This document shows positions 1 to 11,192 of a DNA stretch of 64,000 bases, in pieces. Positions within the stretch are counted from its first letter, which is position 1. Each line of letters begins with the position of its first letter. This DNA comes from Saturnia japonica (Eukaryota > Arthropoda > Insecta > Lepidoptera > Saturniidae). A program made the position numbers and the translations under genes. The notes below the pieces were generated by a model. It worked only from the letters and a program-made list of their open reading frames with translations, did not search any database and was not told the DNA's origin. The stretch spans positions 13,826,001-13,890,000 of the forward strand of contig CM065322.1 in the NCBI GenBank assembly GCA_033032175.1. The letters run 5' to 3'.

Positions 1-834
1 TATTTATGTTTGTTTGTATGTATGTGTACCCGTGCAGTTCATCTTGAGATCGTCAGTGATCTTACTTCGGAAGGGTTCTTGAGTGCTTTTAGGCGTTTTG
101 TTGCAAGGAGAGGCATTTGCACAGATCTCTGGAGTGATAACGGCACTGCATTTGTAGGTGCTAATAGAGAACTTAAGGTTCTTATGGATAAAGAAAGATC
201 TGCCGTTGCAAAGGATATAGATAACTATTTGGCTTCTAATGGTACAACCTGGCATTTTATCCCACCCCGCTCTCCAAATTTTGGAGGATTGTGGGAAGCT
301 GGGGTAAAATCGACTAAGCACCACTTAAAAAGAGTTTTAGGTACCACTACTCTTACTTATGAAGAGATGGCAACGCTTCTGTCACAAATCGAAGCTTGCC
401 TTAATTCCCGGCCAATTTCTCAACTTAGTAACAGTCCAGAAGACCCATTACCACTAACTCCGGGGCACTTTTTAATAGGAGAACCACTTGTTTTGGTACC
501 TGATTATAATTTAGAAAGGTCAAATATAACAACACTCAAACGATGGCAACTGACACAGAGGTTAGTCCAAGATTTCTGGCGTAGATGGTCATGCGAATAC
601 TTAACTCAATTGCAACATAGGTACAAGTGGTCTCATCAAACATCTGAGCCTAATGAAGGCGATGTAGTTTTGGTCAAAGAAGATGATCTTCCACCAGCCA
701 AATGGTTATTCGGAGTTATAATAGAGAAGCACTTGGGTTCAGATAATCTCACACGAGTCGTGTCTTTACGTTGTAATGGATCTATAATCAAGAGACCTGT
801 ATCAAAACTAATCATTTTACCTATTGCAACTTGA
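1..834 (+). CDS. BEL/Pao pol C-terminus: integrase core and DUF5641 tail
   Basis: The frame is open from the first base, so this is the 3' end of a longer polyprotein. The start TRAVHLE, then SDNGTAFVGA, then FGGLWEAGVKS are the BEL/Pao integrase signatures; the Asp of SDNG and the Glu of LWEAG are the second and third catalytic residues of the DDE triad. The segment ending near PVSKLIILP matches the DUF5641 tail found after BEL integrases (GDVVLVKEDDLPPAKW). No stop or frameshift interrupts the visible 277 codons. The product would insert the cDNA into host DNA in the nucleus. Whether the whole element is intact is not visible. Confidence 0.9.
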   Translation, partial: YLCLFVCMCTRAVHLEIVSDLTSEGFLSAFRRFVARRGICTDLWSDNGTAFVGANRELKVLMDKERSAVAKDIDNYLASNGTTWHFIPPRSPNFGGLWEAGVKSTKHHLKRVLGTTTLTYEEMATLLSQIEACLNSRPISQLSNSPEDPLPLTPGHFLIGEPLVLVPDYNLERSNITTLKRWQLTQRLVQDFWRRWSCEYLTQLQHRYKWSHQTSEPNEGDVVLVKEDDLPPAKWLFGVIIEKHLGSDNLTRVVSLRCNGSIIKRPVSKLIILPIAT

Positions 835-1031
835 AGTTTTGTTTGTTCATTTCAATGTATTTATTTTCTTAATTTACAGTGTGGTTCATACACATCTACA
901 ATGTTCACAACGTCTAAATTTAAGTTCACTGTGTTATCTTTAAGTTTTTGTGTATTTGTTAAAGATTGTAAAATTTTGTTTTGTTTGTTTTTTGTTCATA
1001 GTTATGGACATGCTGTCCATGGTGGGCGGTA

Positions 1032-1214
1032 ATGTTAAGTCTTATGGTTATCAAAAGATGGCGCTGTGCCATTTTTGAACTAGCCATCATGGTGTTTACA
1101 TTTTTTAATAGAGTATGCACATTTTTGTGATACTTTGTGTTCAAATAAAGGAGTTACAGTCGACGTTGGTATTTATTTCGTTCAAAGTTCAACTTAGTAT
1201 CGCGAGTTTTAACA
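1032..1214 (+). repeat. 3' LTR of BEL element A
   Basis: The 183-bp segment starts TGTTAAG and ends TTTTAACA, giving the usual inverted TGTTAA/TTAACA termini. It is preceded by the purine-rich GGTGGGCGG, a plausible polypurine primer, and carries an AATAAA signal at about 1144. The right edge coincides exactly with the switch to the minus-strand gag of element B. The matching 5' LTR is not in the window. Confidence 0.75.
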
Positions 1215-2681
1215 ATGTGTATTGTGAGTATAATCTAACTTTTTCTTCATGCGTTCACTCAGAAAAGAAAACTGTGACCCAGCATCTAAAAGCGTCCGTA
1301 CAAGCTGAGATTTGTTATTTTGTAGGTTTGTTACCCTTAGTATCGCCGTGCTGAGCAAGACTTGTTTACCGACTAAAGTGGTATACGAGTTTACTGCACT
1401 GATCACCGGAGACGCATCGCTTGTGTAATTAATATCGGGCTGTGTAGATAACAATTGATTAGAATTATGTAAAAGAGTATTATGTCTTGCCTTGCAGATT
1501 TGACAGGAGCCGAGACGACATTGCTTAGCGTTATGACCTCGCCTCAAGCAGTTCAAGCAAAGATGTAACTTTAAGGCTTTACTTGACCTATTCTCTGCGT
1601 TCATATTCTTAAAACTTACACATTCCGAAATTCTATGCGCGCCGTTGCACACAGGGCACGTCGGCGTGCTAATCCTACTTGGTTGGTTGCGTGTAGCCGT
1701 AGTGACAAGAACTTTCGTATTTTTTGAATGTACATATTTATTATCGGCAGATTTGTCACTCTTGGAAGACAGTATAGTTTCAAGCACATCTGCGCGTTTA
1801 CGCAAGAATTTTAAGAATTCTGATAAACTAGGTAAATCATCTAAATCAACCTTAAACTCTTCCCACTTCATACTAGTTGTGGGGTCTAGCTTACCTGCAA
1901 CTAAATAAATAACTAGGTCGTCCCAGGAATCCGTCGGGCGACCTAGTATATTAAGACTTTTTAAATTCTTTGTCACGTGATCGATAAGAAAACGAATTGA
2001 CCGATGAGACTCCCGAGTCAACGTTTCTATGCTAAATAATGCCTTCATGTGATTATTTATAAGAATCTTTGTATTATTATAACGTTCACATAACAAATTC
2101 CACGCGGTCTTATAATTATTTGAGGTAATTTGGATCGATTTTATTACGGCACTGGCACTACCTTCCAAAGAAGAACGTAAATAATGACATTTGTTAATAT
2201 CCGGGATAGACGCGTTCGAATGGATCATAGCTTCGAACGTGTCTCGAAACTCTAACCATTTCAGGTAATTTCCATCAAAGGATGGGAGAGAAATTGTAGG
2301 CAGTTTTATATTATTAAAATTACAAACTTCCAAACTCGACTGTGCTGTATGCGTATCTGCGGAGTTTTGCCTTTCCTTATTAGAATCAATGATCTCCTGA
2401 CTTTCTGAAATGAGAGAAAAGAATTGCGATTCTACGGAATCCCTTTCTTCCATTTGCTCGTCTAAGTTTGTACAAAGCATTTCTATCCGCGTTTGAATAT
2501 TGTCGAATTCAGAAAATAAAGATTGTAATTTAGCCAAACGTAAGCTTAATTCATTTATTTGTAACTTTTTCCTGTTTTTAGGATCTATTTTTTGTATAAT
2601 AGAAAGATAATATTTGTACCTAGTTACGCGAGCCTTATACGTTCCTCTTTGCCTAATAAGATCATTCATGTCTGCAGACAT
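1215..2681 (-). pseudogene. BEL gag plus start of aspartic protease, truncated by insertion
   Basis: The minus-strand frame begins MSADMNDLIRQRG and shows the BEL gag order: an N-terminal coiled-coil region, the DUF1759 module (LPTISLPSFDGNYLKWLEFRD, about residues 125-290), CCHC-like knuckles (CPVCNGAHRISEC, CLNCLRRGHNAKQC, CQICKARHNTLLH) and then the protease motif LLDAGSQFSFLS, where BEL proteases have D-T/A-G-S. Reading stops a few codons after this motif because element A inserted there. Up to the break the frame is uninterrupted for about 485 codons. The coat protein would package the element RNA in cytoplasmic particles. Loss of the downstream pol makes it non-functional here. Confidence 0.88.
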
Positions 2682-3638
2682 TTTAAGATTTTAAAGAAAA
2701 AAGTATATAAACACAAAATATATTTAAATCGGAGGCGAATAAAGAAATTAGATAAAGTTAACTTGTGAGGTCCGTCACTCGATCTCGACTTGTAAGCCAC
2801 TTTGTGCACGTCGACTTAGTGCTCATGCCGAACACGGCAATGCACCGGACGCACTGCTAGGGACAGCCGAGTTCGTTGTCACTGGAATGTGCGGTGAACG
2901 GAGATATTAGTTCAAATTTAAATAGTTCTAAAGAGTGTAGGTATAGCTATAATGGGATGCAATCGGATGGCTAATTATGATTAATTAATTAGCAATATTT
3001 ATGATTTAAAAATTGTGCGATAATGTTTTAAGCAGAAAAGTGTATATAAAGCACTATTAAGCCGCTTGAATGCGTAGCTATTCTGAGGGTACATTTAAAT
3101 TATTCTCAAATTTATTTATGCAATTCTCATATATTGTAGCTAAATAATTAAATTATGAGTAAATACAGCGAAAAATACATTGCTTGAATTGCAAGAACAA
3201 GTAAGATATAATTATGTTATGAAAGAAAATTATTATAATAGACAGATAAAGGCAAGCTTTCGAAACTATTTGTGAATTTTATCGCTCTGAGTAGGTACAC
3301 CTAATAATGCTTGCAGTTGTATTTAAGAAATGCAAGTAGGCTAACCTTAATGTACAGTAGCGAAGAGCAGCTGTTATGCTGTGATATGTTTAGTTACCTA
3401 TGTATAACGATTTACAAGTACCTTCAGTCTAGTATATAACTGAGGGTCGAGCAATATTCACACAAATTTAGCGGATTGATTATGGAAATAATGGAAAAAT
3501 AAATAGGATTGGGCACTTCCCTTCGGTAATATGATGCTGATGCACTGGATGCGTCACAAATGTCCTCGTGTAATATACCGCTCGCACGCCGCGCTGCCAG
3601 GTTGCCGCGTTGTCCCGTTATGTATCCGAAGATTGTCC
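2682..3638 (-). other. Leader of BEL element B
   Basis: About 950 bases between the primer-binding site and the gag start. I see no conserved coding sequence on either strand, only AT-rich DNA with a GC-richer patch at 2770-2900. Confidence 0.5.
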
Positions 3639-3652
3639 TGTCACGGTCGCCA
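3639..3652 (-). promoter_or_regulatory. Primer-binding site, tRNA-Arg type
   Basis: On the minus strand this reads TGGCGACCGTGACA, two bases after the LTR end. The same primer site is known from insect LTR elements primed by tRNA-Arg (for example 412/mdg1). It fixes the orientation of element B and the inner edge of its LTR. Confidence 0.75.
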
Positions 3653-3654
3653 AT

Positions 3655-3911
3655 TGTTATCGGAGCTGTGTTGTTATGTCAGCTCAGCTGAGAGGCCTCC
3701 AAACTCAAATGAAACCCCTGCTCGTATGAAATTAATTACTTTACTTATGCAAATGTTATTATGTTTAAATTGAAATATTGTCCGGCCGCTGAGTTCGTTC
3801 GCTTCTGAGTGTGGTGTGCGCGCCGCGCACCGTAGCTCACCAGTCGCCCTCCTCACGCTTCACCTCGCCTTCAGCCGCCAGAAACCGGTTTACGCGGTGC
3901 ACGCGTCAACA
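3655..3911 (-). repeat. 5' LTR of BEL element B
   Basis: About 257 bp, with TGTTGACG at the minus-strand start and CGATAACA at the end, that is inverted TGTT/AACA termini next to the primer site. The upstream half (minus strand) is GC-rich and palindromic, for example GCGCGGCGCGC near 3820. No second copy is in the window, so the outer edge rests on the terminal motif and on the abrupt change to LINE sequence at 3912. Confidence 0.65.
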
Positions 3912-4395
3912 TAAGTCAAAGCCAAAAAATGTTGCTGCTTTTTTAGATGTCTCTTCGGCATATGATAACGTTTTACTTCCTGTTTTAAAACGTAAATTGT
4001 TACAGCTATCATTTCCAGAAAAGCTTGTTATGTGTATTTTTAATCTTTTGAGGGTAGAAAGTGAAATAAAGTCATCTGCGGCTGTCGACGCTTGTTAGAT
4101 CTTCTCCGTAATGGGCTCATAAAAACATCTCTCGATTAATTTTAAGTTTTTTCACGTCTAAAAATGTTCTTGATCCATCTTTCAAATATAGTAGGTATCC
4201 TCTCTTTGAATTTGATTTCAAAGTACCTCTTTACAAACCTACACTTTGTCTTAGTTTGGAATTAGTTAAAGATGATCCTTTTACACCAAAACATTTTTTT
4301 AGGATTGTCGATATACAAGTTTTTCTAGAGTTTTGGAAAAAGCGCAAAGTAAATATATTGGTCTTTAGTTTCCGGAAATGTCTTTAGGTCCATCA
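3912..4395 (+). pseudogene. Non-LTR retrotransposon reverse transcriptase fragment
   Basis: The translation from 3912 gives VAAFLDVSSAYDNVLLPVL, the A-motif region of a LINE reverse transcriptase (F-x-D-x-x-x-A-[FY]-D), followed by LSFPEKLVMCIFNLL. The frame stops at 4098. Further plus-strand remnants with stops may reach about 4390, where minus-strand LINE sequence begins. The 5' side is cut by the LTR of element B. Clade is not determinable from so short a piece. Confidence 0.6.
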
Positions 4396-6110
4396 TTAGC
4401 CGGAACTCAAACTAAGTTTGAAAATATGAGTGATGGGTTCTATGGTAAAGTTTTTAACTTGTTTAATGTGTTTGTTGTTTATTCCGTCAAGGCCTGGTGC
4501 GCTATCAAGTTGCATGATAATGACCTCAATTTCTTTAAAGTCCGTCGGCTCCTTAAAAATACCTATCGTGCCATGGCTGTTATGTGACTTACTGGTCAGA
4601 CTTTCTTCCGATTCCTCAGTTTGTGCAAGGATAAGACCAGCTAATTTTTGACCGACAGATGAGAAGAATATATTACAGTTATTTAAAAACTCTTCTGATG
4701 ACATGAGTTCGAAGGGTTGAGTGTTCTGTTTCTTCATGTTGCATATGTCTTTAACAACATTCCAAAGCTTCTTTGGATTATGGGTGTTAGGCGGAGAGTT
4801 CTTGTTTATCGTGCTGTGATTTAGGTTTTTTCAGAAGGTTGTTACAAAAATTTTGTATCTATTATGTGTTAGATGACAGACCACGTCGTTTAGGAATTGT
4901 TTTGATTTCAAATGTAATCTGTCACGGTGTTGGGCACATCGAAATAGTCCAGGTGTCATCCAAGGTTTCAGTGTGAAACTATATGTAGGAACCGTAACTA
5001 TTTCCGAGTATTTATCTATTTTATATTGAATGATAGTCATGAAGGTATTAGTTGCAGCGTTCACGTCGGATCAGTCCACTGATCATAGTTCAATCATTTC
5101 GAAATCAATTACTGTTTTTGTTCTGTTTGGCTTAGGATGGATCAATAAATTGTTAGAAATTTCAATAGCGGCAGCTTCGTGCTAAACCTTTCACTAAGCG
5201 ATTCGTTTTCACAAATATATGATCTAAACAGGCTTTTTCGCGTGTAGGTATTGTAATAGCTGGTATCAGTCCATTTTCTGCAAGAAGACAAAGTTATGAA
5301 GTGACATTAACGTGCTTGTTGTAGAAGGAGAGAATTTATGTTTATATCCCCAGCAATGATTAATTGATTCACAGAGTTGGGTGAGTTCAGTGTTGTCTCT
5401 AGTTCCAAAACGAAGTTTGTTGCAGTGAAGGAGGGAGATCTATAAAAACTGAGAATTGTCATCAGGTTCGGAATATCCACCAATAGGCAGCACGCTTCAT
5501 TGAATAAAGGTGTTCATTGCTAGAAAAAACTTTAGCTATGCGACACTAGATGTCACTATTCAAAGCCTGCATCGCGCGGTCAAGATTATGTGCTATTTAA
5601 TATAGTGTAGTTCAAATTCTTATTAAAGATTCCTATTCACCTATACAACTCACACTTTGTTTTATATCATTATATTACGAAACAATAGTGGCAGATTTTT
5701 GGGAACTCTCACAAAGGGTTCTGATACAATTGTGTTCCAATGGTCTCTAACATACAAAACCACGCCGCCGTTTTGATTTATGTTATGTATAGTTATAGTA
5801 CCAGCAATAGCCCGGAATTTTTTCTATCGATAAAGTATCTTGTAGTCTACATTCAGTTAACACCAGAATTTCAAAGTCCACCTATGTTCTGCAGGTTTAA
5901 AAGGAAGAAATCAAAGTTTTTATTAATGCTGCGAATATTATAGGTTAAAAGTTTAAAATTACTCCTTTGTTTAAAAACTGTGTTGTAAAGGTCAGGGGTG
6001 GGAATTTCATGGCATCCTATTTTGAAAGCAGAATCTGTATCGTCTACCACTTCTGAACTGTTCATTTTAGAAGAAGAAGAAAGATTGTATTAGAAATGAA
6101 CGTGAAACGT
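4396..6110 (-). pseudogene. CR1/Daphne-like LINE ORF2, decayed (LINE B)
   Basis: Read on the minus strand, 6065-5871 carries the start of an AP endonuclease (LLTYNIRSINKNFDFFLLNL), the sequence around 5300-5440 gives IIAGDIN of the endonuclease with frameshifts, 5064-4831 carries KPWMTPGLFRCAQHRDRLH (the linker before reverse transcriptase), and 4737-4396 carries LDSAPGLDGINNKHIK, the first reverse transcriptase motif. The order is correct for one LINE ORF2, but stops and frame changes occur throughout. It ends before the catalytic YxDD. The product would have nicked DNA and copied the LINE RNA; this copy is dead. Confidence 0.75.
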
Positions 6111-6336
6111 TCACTGTTAGGTAAGTGAGCTGTTAAAATAAAAATGTATGACAAAGATTGAACTATTTTGAGTTACTTACAAAGTTACTTAATAAGTTAC
6201 TTAACTTAGACTGTAAACTAAAATTATTGTGATCTAATATTGACTATTAAGTATAACCCGGGACATAAATTGTGAATTGATTTTCTTGCTATTGTATTTG
6301 TGTTCAAAACTATTAAGATTGAATGAATATTAGGAA

Positions 6337-6718
6337 TTATATATCAATAAATATCTTACAGAAAGCACTATATAGCTCACGAGGACATTCAATTGATAAC
6401 AGAGCAGCAAAGTCGGTTCGTAATAATTTTTCTCTGACCATATTATTATCTAGGACGCGTTTACTAGGCTCACCCACAGAGAAATGACAACTAACAGACG
6501 GTGGGCGTTTCGGCGATGTGTATTTCCATTCTATTACAGCCGATACATAATAATGATCTGATATTTTATGCTTAATTACAGCTGAGTTTACACAAATCAT
6601 ATTATTTCCTCTAATGTATATATGATCAATACGGGATTGCACTATTTTATCTAATAACATTTCCTTTCGAGTTATGTCATTTACAGTCAGTTGCAAGAAA
6701 GTCTTTATTTGTTAATGT
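6337..6718 (-). pseudogene. LINE A endonuclease, C-terminal half
   Basis: The minus-strand frame gives QSRIDHIYIRGNN and KHKISDHYYVSAVIEW, the S-x-I-D-H-I-[YF] and S-D-H motifs at the end of a CR1-like AP endonuclease. The N-terminal half is missing here but a matching minus-strand piece ending just before this point is found at 34729-35340. The simplest reading is that one LINE was split by the Harbinger element that now occupies 6719-34728. It is followed on the minus strand by about 220 AT-rich bases and then LINE B. Confidence 0.65.
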
Positions 6719-7063
6719 TCCAATAAATTTAAAGTCGCCATTAGTGTAATGGCTGTTGCGGTAATGTTCATAAGAGACCCTTAAGTTTTCATTAGCTAAT
6801 GAAATCATTAAAATGACAGAGTGACTAATTTTAAAATGAATGAATGGATTGCGTTTTGTTTTGTAAATTTTGCAAGTATTTTTTGCTGTTTTAATATAAC
6901 AAAACGCATTTTGATTAGAGTTATCTCTGACAGTGTCAACTGTCACGTCGCATACTGATGAATACTGAATGAATACGAATAATTATTTCTTTATAGGTAA
7001 AAAGTATTATTATACGTATTTACGACACGCTATTTAAAAAGTTGAAGTAAAAAATGATTTATA

Positions 7064-7399
7064 ATGGACTGTAAAACAAAACGTAGCTCGAACTATTCGG
7101 CTCAGGAAATAGCGATGCTTTTAGATCTCGTTGAAAAGTATCTATTTTAAGTTGCACACTTGTTATATTTACAAATTTTGAGTAATACCTCACCAAGTTA
7201 TGTTATTTTCAGACATCGGTCCATTGTTGAAGACAAAAGATCAGGAGCGGTGTATTTAGTACAGAAAAAAGAAACCTGGGAGAAAATTAGAAATTCTTTT
7301 AATTTCGCAGCAAGCAGTGGAACGCGTTCAGTAGAACAATTAAAAGTTTTATATGACAACAAAAAACAAAAAGCACGTAAAGTGCTAGCAGAATATAAT
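7064..7399 (+). pseudogene. Harbinger 1 Myb/SANT-like protein, exons 1-2
   Basis: Exon 1 (7064-7137) starts MDCKTKRSSNYSAQEIAMLL and exon 2 (7213-7399) continues HRSIVEDKRSGAVYLVQKK and ETWEKIRNSFN up to KVLAEYN. The intron has a GTATCT donor and a TTTTCAG acceptor, and the reading phase is preserved. The pattern (LLDLVEK..., ETWEKI, RSVEQLKVLYDNKK) is that of the Myb_DNA-bind_5/zeste-like domain carried by the second protein of PIF/Harbinger transposons, which binds the element ends and helps import the transposase. The next exon is more than 19 kb away at 26646, because retroelements have landed in this intron (donor GTAAGT at 7400). Confidence 0.75.
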
Positions 7400-7597
7400 G
7401 TAAGTATTTGATCATTTGTTCATGTTTTTGAAAAGGATATAGAAAGAAGAGTGAATGCTGGATATGTGGTGCAAACATGAATGATTGTCAAAGGGGTGAG
7501 CTAAGTGATTATTTCATGACCAGATAGAAGACATCCTCGGATAAGGACATATTAGAACTTACCAAAATAGTTGGGAGTATTTTTATGTATTTAGCAG

Positions 7598-7801
7598 TGT
7601 TCCACACTAAGGTTGCTGGTAAATTTGGGAAAATAAAATAAATGTGAAAATTATAGATTTTCTTTATTAGGCACTTTTATAGAAAGCACGTTCTGAGTAC
7701 AACCACATCTGTCAGTTGACTACTTATGTCATCCGATTTACCACAGATACTAATATGTAAACATAGATAATTATAACATGTTTCGACTTTGGTCATAAAC
7801 A
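7598..7801 (-). repeat. 3' LTR of BEL element C
   Basis: Plus-strand termini TGTTCCACAC and GGTCATAAACA give inverted TGTT/AACA ends. It matches 15384-15587 over the full 204 bases with three substitutions. AGCAG at 7593-7597 is the left target-site duplicate. Confidence 0.95.
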
Positions 7802-7877
7802 TATTGGGGCCTCGGCCAAAAGGTTACATAGGTAACAACATTATTAAATTTTACTTTATTTATTTATTTTAATTAAA

Positions 7878-9497
7878 CTAATTATTATCAATAGGCAATG
7901 GGCACACCTTCATTAAACTTGTTGTTATTATAGATCCTTTTGCTGTTTTAACATCTAAAGCACGAATTAAATTATCCTTCCCTGGTATCACCTCTACAAT
8001 TCTGCCTATAGGCCACTTTAATGGAGATACATTCTCATGTTTAAGGAGTACCATAGTACCCTTTTTTAAATTTGGTTGTTGAGTTTTCCATTTGGGTCGG
8101 TTTTGCAACATAACTAAATATTCTCTATGCCACTGTGTCCAAAAATGCTGTTGCATTTGTGAACACTGTTTCCAAAAGCTAAGTTTACCTACTTTTTTTT
8201 CTGTTAAGTTTAATTCAGGGTAAGAGGTCAACGAAGTACCAGTTAGAAAATGTGCAGGTGTCAGGTAAGACATATTATTACAATCCCTTGACATGGGTGT
8301 CAATGGTCTGGAGTTCAAAAAACTTTCTATTTGAACTAGAACTGTGTACAACTCCTCAAAAGTGAGTATACTATTTCCAATTACACGTTTCATATGATAT
8401 TTAATACTTTTTACTCCTGCCTCCCACAGACCACCAAACACAGGCGAGTATGATGGAATTAAATGAAAGGAAATTCTTTCTGAACTACCATAATCAAATA
8501 TTTTGGTTTGATGTTCTGTGAAATTCAGTAAATTATATAAATTTTTAAGTTCATTATTAGCGCCTTTATAATAACTAGCATTGTCACAATATATTTTTGT
8601 AGGTTTATTTCTACGGCTTATAAATCTTTTTATACATGCCAAAAAAGTATTAGTTGTCATGTCAGATGCTAGTTCTATGTGAATGGCTTTAGTTATAAAA
8701 CATATGAAAATAACAACATATGCCTTTGTAATAACAGGATTCCGTATCCTTGTTTGTTTGACATTAAATGGGCCGGCATAATCAGTACCTACAATTTGAA
8801 ATGGACGATTAACATTGACACGATCAATTGGCAAAGATCCCATGAGCTGGGTGGAAGCCTTTGCTTTTAGTTTAAAACATATCACACATTTGTGCAATAC
8901 AGCCTTTACTTCTCGGTTAGCATTGACCAACCAATATTGATCATTTAAACTACTGAGAGTTAGTTTTTGCTCTGCATGCTTAAGCCTTATATGTTCATTA
9001 TGAATAATTAGTTTTGTTAAAGATGACCGTTTTGGTAAAATTATGGGTTGTTTTTGCTGAAATGTCAGATTTGTATTTTGCAAACGACCACCTACTCTTA
9101 AAAGCCCATAGCCATCGATAAAAGGATTCAAACTAGACTTTAAATTAACTTTAGACTTTAAACATTTCAATTCATTTTTAAAATGGTGATACTGATCAAT
9201 TATTATTAAGTCATGCAGTGCAACATCCATCTCTTCAGGTAATAAATGACCCTGTTTTTTAACATTTTCTTTCTTACAATTAAATACAAAACGTTTAACA
9301 TAAGCTATTATTCTTATAATTTTATTTAAATTTGAATATTTATCCAAGAAATTATGAAAACTGTTTTCTCTTTGATACATGTTACATATAGCTGAAGGCG
9401 TTTTAATTTCAGGAATTTCATTTTCACTAATATTTAACTGTGAACTAGAATGAACATATTTAATACTTTGCAGATATTGTGGACCATGAAACCACAA
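7878..9497 (-). pseudogene. BEL C integrase and DUF5641 tail
   Basis: A 539-codon open frame on the minus strand covers the zinc-binding N-terminus (HNEHIRLKHAEQK ... CVICFKLKAK), the DDE core (VGTDYAGPF, IYCDNASYYKG, FGGLWEAGVKS; the Asp, Asp and Glu are all present) and the DUF5641 tail (GTMVLLKHENVSPLKWPIGR) ending near VCPLPIDNN. This part is uninterrupted and could encode a working integrase, but it is the end of a polyprotein whose upstream parts carry stops, so I list it as part of a broken gene. The frame continues upstream through an in-frame stop near 9676. Confidence 0.88.
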
Positions 9498-11192
9498 AGA
9501 ATTATTCTTAAGCTGTTCTGGTTTAAGCCCACGTGATAAGCAATCAGCGGGGTTTTCATTGGTATTAACATAGTGCCACTGAACTTTGTTTAGTAATTGT
9601 TTAATTTTGTTTACTATGTTTGCAACATAAACAGTGAGCTTTACAGGTTCAATTTCAAGCCATGATAGTACAATTTTTCAATCTAGGTACAAATATGTAT
9701 GTATATTATTGTATTTTATTGACAAAGTGTCATATACCTTCCTTGCTAACATGGCTAACAATAAGGCACTGTTAAGCTCAAGTCTCGGTATTGTTAAGTT
9801 TTTATCTTTAGGATTGATACGAGATTTTGAACATAAAAGATTTACATTTACATTATTACTAATATTAATTATTCTTAAATATAGAACACAACCATGAGCA
9901 ATAGTTGAGGCATCGCCATAACCAACAATTTCTATTTTCTGATAATTTATCATGTTAATATTTCTAGGCACAGAAATACAAGACATACGCATGAGGCTAT
10001 GAGTAAAAGTAACAAATTGTTTATTTAAATGATCTGGTAAAGCATCATCCCATTTAATATTTTGAAACCAAACTTGTTGCATTAAGTATTTAGCTTGTAC
10101 TAATGTAGGCCCTACTAGACCTAGAGGATCAAAAAATTTACTTATAAAGCTTAGCATTTGTCTTTTAGTGTATGTAACCGAACTCTGAGTAATTGGACAC
10201 ATCATATTTAAGGTATCAGAATTTACATCAAATGACAAACCCAATGTTTTAACATAAGTATTAGTTTTATCAAAATCAACATTATTTAACTGCCAAAATT
10301 CAGCTGAAATATTTTTGATAATATCAGTATAATTAGTACACCTCTTATGTAATGAAAAACTACCTAATTCTAAAAGTTCTATGAGCTGTCTTTTTGTTTC
10401 AACAATTTCTGAAAAGTCATTTGAACCACAGTGTATGTCATCAACATAACTCAAGTTTTTTAAAACAAAAGATGCTAAAGGATATTGATCCTTGAATCTA
10501 TTAGCAAGTTCAATCAAACATCTTGTTGCCAAAAACGAAGAACTTTTCAAACCATAGGTTACAGTTTGCAGCTGAAGGCATTGCATAGGTTCATGTGGTG
10601 AGTCACGCCAGAGAATGTTTTGTAAACTACAATGATTATTATTTAACAAGATACCTCGATACATTGCCTTAATGTCACATAGTAAGACATATTTAAAAGT
10701 TCTAAATAGTATCAAAATGCTAAATAGGTCATTCTGTACTACTGGTCCATTAAGCATAATGTCATTTAGACATATATTTTTATTAGTTTTCATGCTCGCA
10801 TCAAAGACAGCTCGAACTGGAGTAGTTTTACTATTAAGATTGAAAACAGGATGATGAGTTAAATAATAAACATTTCCTGCGCTAGGCTCATAATTAGATA
10901 TATCAAAATGTATTGCATGTTTTTGTTTGATATAGTCATGTATGAATTTTTTGTACTGTTTATGCAAAGACTCATTTATAGAAAACCGCTTCTCTAGATT
11001 ATAAAATCTCTGCAATGCTTGTATAAATGAATTACCTAATTGAATATCCTCTAAATTAAGTTTTAAAGGTAAGGACACACAAAATTTTTTATTTATAAGT
11101 TTTACAGAATTTTGAAAACTTTCCTCAGCTAACTGGTGTTCTGATGTACTTTCTATAAAAATACTAGGAACCTCTTCACACTTCCAAAATTT
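9498..11192 (-). pseudogene. BEL C reverse transcriptase and RNase H
   Basis: The long frame 11078-9678 contains LTHHPVFNLNSKTTPVRAVFDAS (start of the fingers domain), the catalytic loop NLSYVDDIHCG (Y-V-D-D) and the region GYGDASTIAHGCVLYLR that begins the BEL RNase H. A TGA just after HTYLYLD (about 9676) lies where the RNase H motif should contain Asp-Ser, and a TAA sits near 11193. After the first stop the frame resumes as KIVLSWLEIEPVKL. The YVDD is intact, so the damage is a small number of nonsense changes rather than general decay. Confidence 0.85.

Larger units (their letters stand above)
1..1214 (+). mobile_element. BEL/Pao LTR retrotransposon A, 3' part
   Basis: The window opens inside a BEL/Pao element read on the plus strand. 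It consists of the C-terminal end of pol, about 200 bases of 3' untranslated sequence and one complete LTR. The 5' part lies left of the window. The right end abuts, at base 1214, the gag/protease reading frame of a second BEL element in the opposite orientation, so element A most likely inserted into element B. The target duplication cannot be checked because the left end is outside the window. Confidence 0.85.
1215..3911 (-). mobile_element. BEL/Pao-type LTR retrotransposon B, 5' part
   Basis: Read on the minus strand this contains a 5' LTR (3655-3911), a tRNA-Arg-type primer site (3639-3652), a leader of roughly 950 bases and a gag/protease frame that is cut at base 1215 by the LTR of element A. 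The rest of pol and the 3' LTR must lie left of the window, beyond element A, if they survive. Confidence 0.75.

Noticed and set aside
4378..4651. Plus-strand open frames of about 70 codons.
   Set aside because: They are complements of the minus-strand LINE reverse transcriptase at 4396-4737.
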